Source of the DNA: an uncultured bacterium
GTDB taxonomy: Bacteria > Bacteroidota > Ignavibacteria > Ignavibacteriales > Melioribacteraceae
Length of the DNA: 33,096 nucleotides
Assembly: GCA_937936675.1 (NCBI GenBank)
Contig: CALDDL010000130.1
Location: forward strand, 1-33,096
Direction of reading: 5' to 3'
The notes beneath the pieces are model-generated. The model saw nothing but the letters and a program-made list of their open reading frames with translations. It did not search any database and was not told the origin of the DNA. Positions 32,084-33,096 of the stretch are shown here, in pieces; position 1 is the stretch's first letter; every line of letters starts with the position of its first letter. The position numbers and the translations under genes are program-made.

Positions 32084-33088
32084 ATGAGACTATTTTTTTT
32101 AATTGTACTACCGTTTTTTTTACAAACTTATGGTCAGATAAAGCCAATTAAAACAATATCAATTAACAGCGATATGAATATTTGGAGTTTTGCAGTATTA
32201 AAAAACTCTCAAACGAATGAAAATCATTTGGTAATATATAGCTTAAATGATAAACCTGCTAAGAGTAAAATCTCCGTTTATAATAGCAAGTACCAATTAG
32301 TACTAGAAAAGGAATTTACAGAAATCTTACCTTATTTTTCCAGTTCATCTGGAAGCCACTCAACAGTTTTGGGTAGAAAAAACTTTCATTTTATAGGTGA
32401 GAAATATGTTTACATTTTAGATATAGATAAGTTAAAAATAGAGTCAATAAAACTTTCTGATAATAGATACGAAAATATAAATCAAAAACGTAGAGTATAT
32501 TATGAACAACTAAATAATCAAGAAATCTTAGTTTTTGATTGCGGAAAAACAATAGATATTTATGCAACCAATCATTTTAAACTTTTATATTCCTTTAAAA
32601 AAGAATACGAAGAGAGGGGAAGCGGGACAAAACCATTCATCGATCAGAATAATATAATTTATCTAAACAAGAAAAACGAACTTATTTGCAAGGAAATTAA
32701 AACTAATAGAATTATTTGGGAATATAGTACAGGTACCGAAGGTATTTCATTTTTAGGTATTACTGTTGGAAATGCTTCCGATTATATTTCAGAATATATT
32801 TTAGTGGATGAAAAACTAAGATCATTTTTTATCAATACTTCGGCTGGTGATCTTATTAAAATTAATGCAGAAAATGGAAAAGAAATAGTTAAACATGATC
32901 GTTTTAGGAATAATAAGAATCTAACAAAATCTTATGATGGTAGATTAACATTTATTTCTCAGGCAGATATGAATGAGGATGGAATTCCTGATTTCCCATC
33001 TGTTTCAACTGATAAAAACATTTATTGTATTAATGGTAAAGTGAACTATCCCCCGTATTGTGGACAAGAGGAAAAGCAAGTATATTAA
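32084..33088 (+). CDS. Secreted beta-propeller-like protein of unknown function
   Basis: This 334-residue protein has a signal peptide (residues 1-17, ending TYGQ) and is otherwise beta-rich. Repeated blade-like strings are visible: YVYILDIDKLKIE, ELICKEIKTNRIIWEYS, DLIKINAENGKEIV, and ADMNEDGIPDFPSVSTD followed by NIYCING. The IIWEYSTG and DxNxDGxPD patterns are typical of PQQ-like and FG-GAP/VCBS propellers, which serve as binding platforms on the surface or in the periplasm. I do not recognise a catalytic motif. GAGAGGA precedes ATG 32084. The stop lies 8 bases from the window edge, so any partner gene is outside. Confidence 0.7.
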   Translation: MRLFFLIVLPFFLQTYGQIKPIKTISINSDMNIWSFAVLKNSQTNENHLVIYSLNDKPAKSKISVYNSKYQLVLEKEFTEILPYFSSSSGSHSTVLGRKNFHFIGEKYVYILDIDKLKIESIKLSDNRYENINQKRRVYYEQLNNQEILVFDCGKTIDIYATNHFKLLYSFKKEYEERGSGTKPFIDQNNIIYLNKKNELICKEIKTNRIIWEYSTGTEGISFLGITVGNASDYISEYILVDEKLRSFFINTSAGDLIKINAENGKEIVKHDRFRNNKNLTKSYDGRLTFISQADMNEDGIPDFPSVSTDKNIYCINGKVNYPPYCGQEEKQVY

Positions 33089-33096
33089 TAAAAATA

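Noticed and set aside
1..33096. tRNA, rRNA, integrase or phage genes
   Set aside because: I looked in the gaps and saw no cloverleaf, rRNA motif, transposase or integrase; a covariance-model scan would be needed to exclude small RNAs.

Overview
The window is AT-rich DNA from a bacterium of the Bacteroidota/Ignavibacteriota type. The support is Bacteroidetes-style promoter elements (TAnnTTTG), many secreted proteins ending their signal peptide in AQ, and an oxygen-sensitive glycyl radical enzyme beside FAD/NAD-linked oxidative enzymes. That mix suggests a facultative or anaerobic heterotroph; I cannot name the genus.

Layout. (1) 1-2074, minus: the 5' part of a secreted NPCBM-GH36 alpha-galactosidase that runs off the left edge. 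(2) 2466-4580, plus: a secreted M3 peptidyl-dipeptidase, followed by a bidirectional terminator. (3) 4947-18610, minus: a tightly packed surface-polysaccharide operon. Read from its promoter it encodes a GAPDH-like dehydrogenase, HAD phosphatase, TylF-like methyltransferase, NeuA-like cytidylyltransferase, FAH-fold protein, CtBP-like 2-hydroxyacid dehydrogenase, a capsule-synthesis/TPR/methyltransferase fusion, a GT9 glycosyltransferase, a TPR-GT2-GT4-GT2-TPR giant, and a DMT-type transporter. The first six genes look like a route to an unusual CMP-activated acidic building block. No NeuB-type synthase is present. (4) 18971-20013, plus: YceI and MarR, with palindromes in their promoter. (5) 20316-31391, plus: a hydroxyproline/proline catabolic locus. 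(6) 31763-33088, plus: a 63-aa protein resembling the N-terminus of a radical-SAM peptide maturase, then a secreted beta-propeller protein.

Region 5 is the main discovery. The glycyl radical enzyme matches trans-4-hydroxy-L-proline dehydratase (HypD) at every active-site position I could place. Its activase precedes it. An Xaa-Pro aminopeptidase, a proline dehydrogenase, a HOGA1-like 4-hydroxy-2-oxoglutarate aldolase, an AGT1-like alanine-glyoxylate aminotransferase, an ALDH4A1-like P5C dehydrogenase and a secreted S37 peptidase follow. The proline dehydrogenase has Leu279 where the tyrosine that discriminates against hydroxyproline normally sits; human hydroxyproline dehydrogenase has Ser there.

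The genes therefore read as two parallel routes for hydroxyproline. One is anaerobic: HypD gives P5C, then glutamate or proline. The other is oxidative and of mammalian type: PRODH-like enzyme, P5CDH, a transaminase encoded elsewhere, HOGA, then AGT, giving pyruvate and glycine. Both would be fed by peptidases suited to proline-rich peptides such as collagen or plant cell-wall glycoprotein fragments. The pathway reading is inference; the motif evidence is in the sequence.
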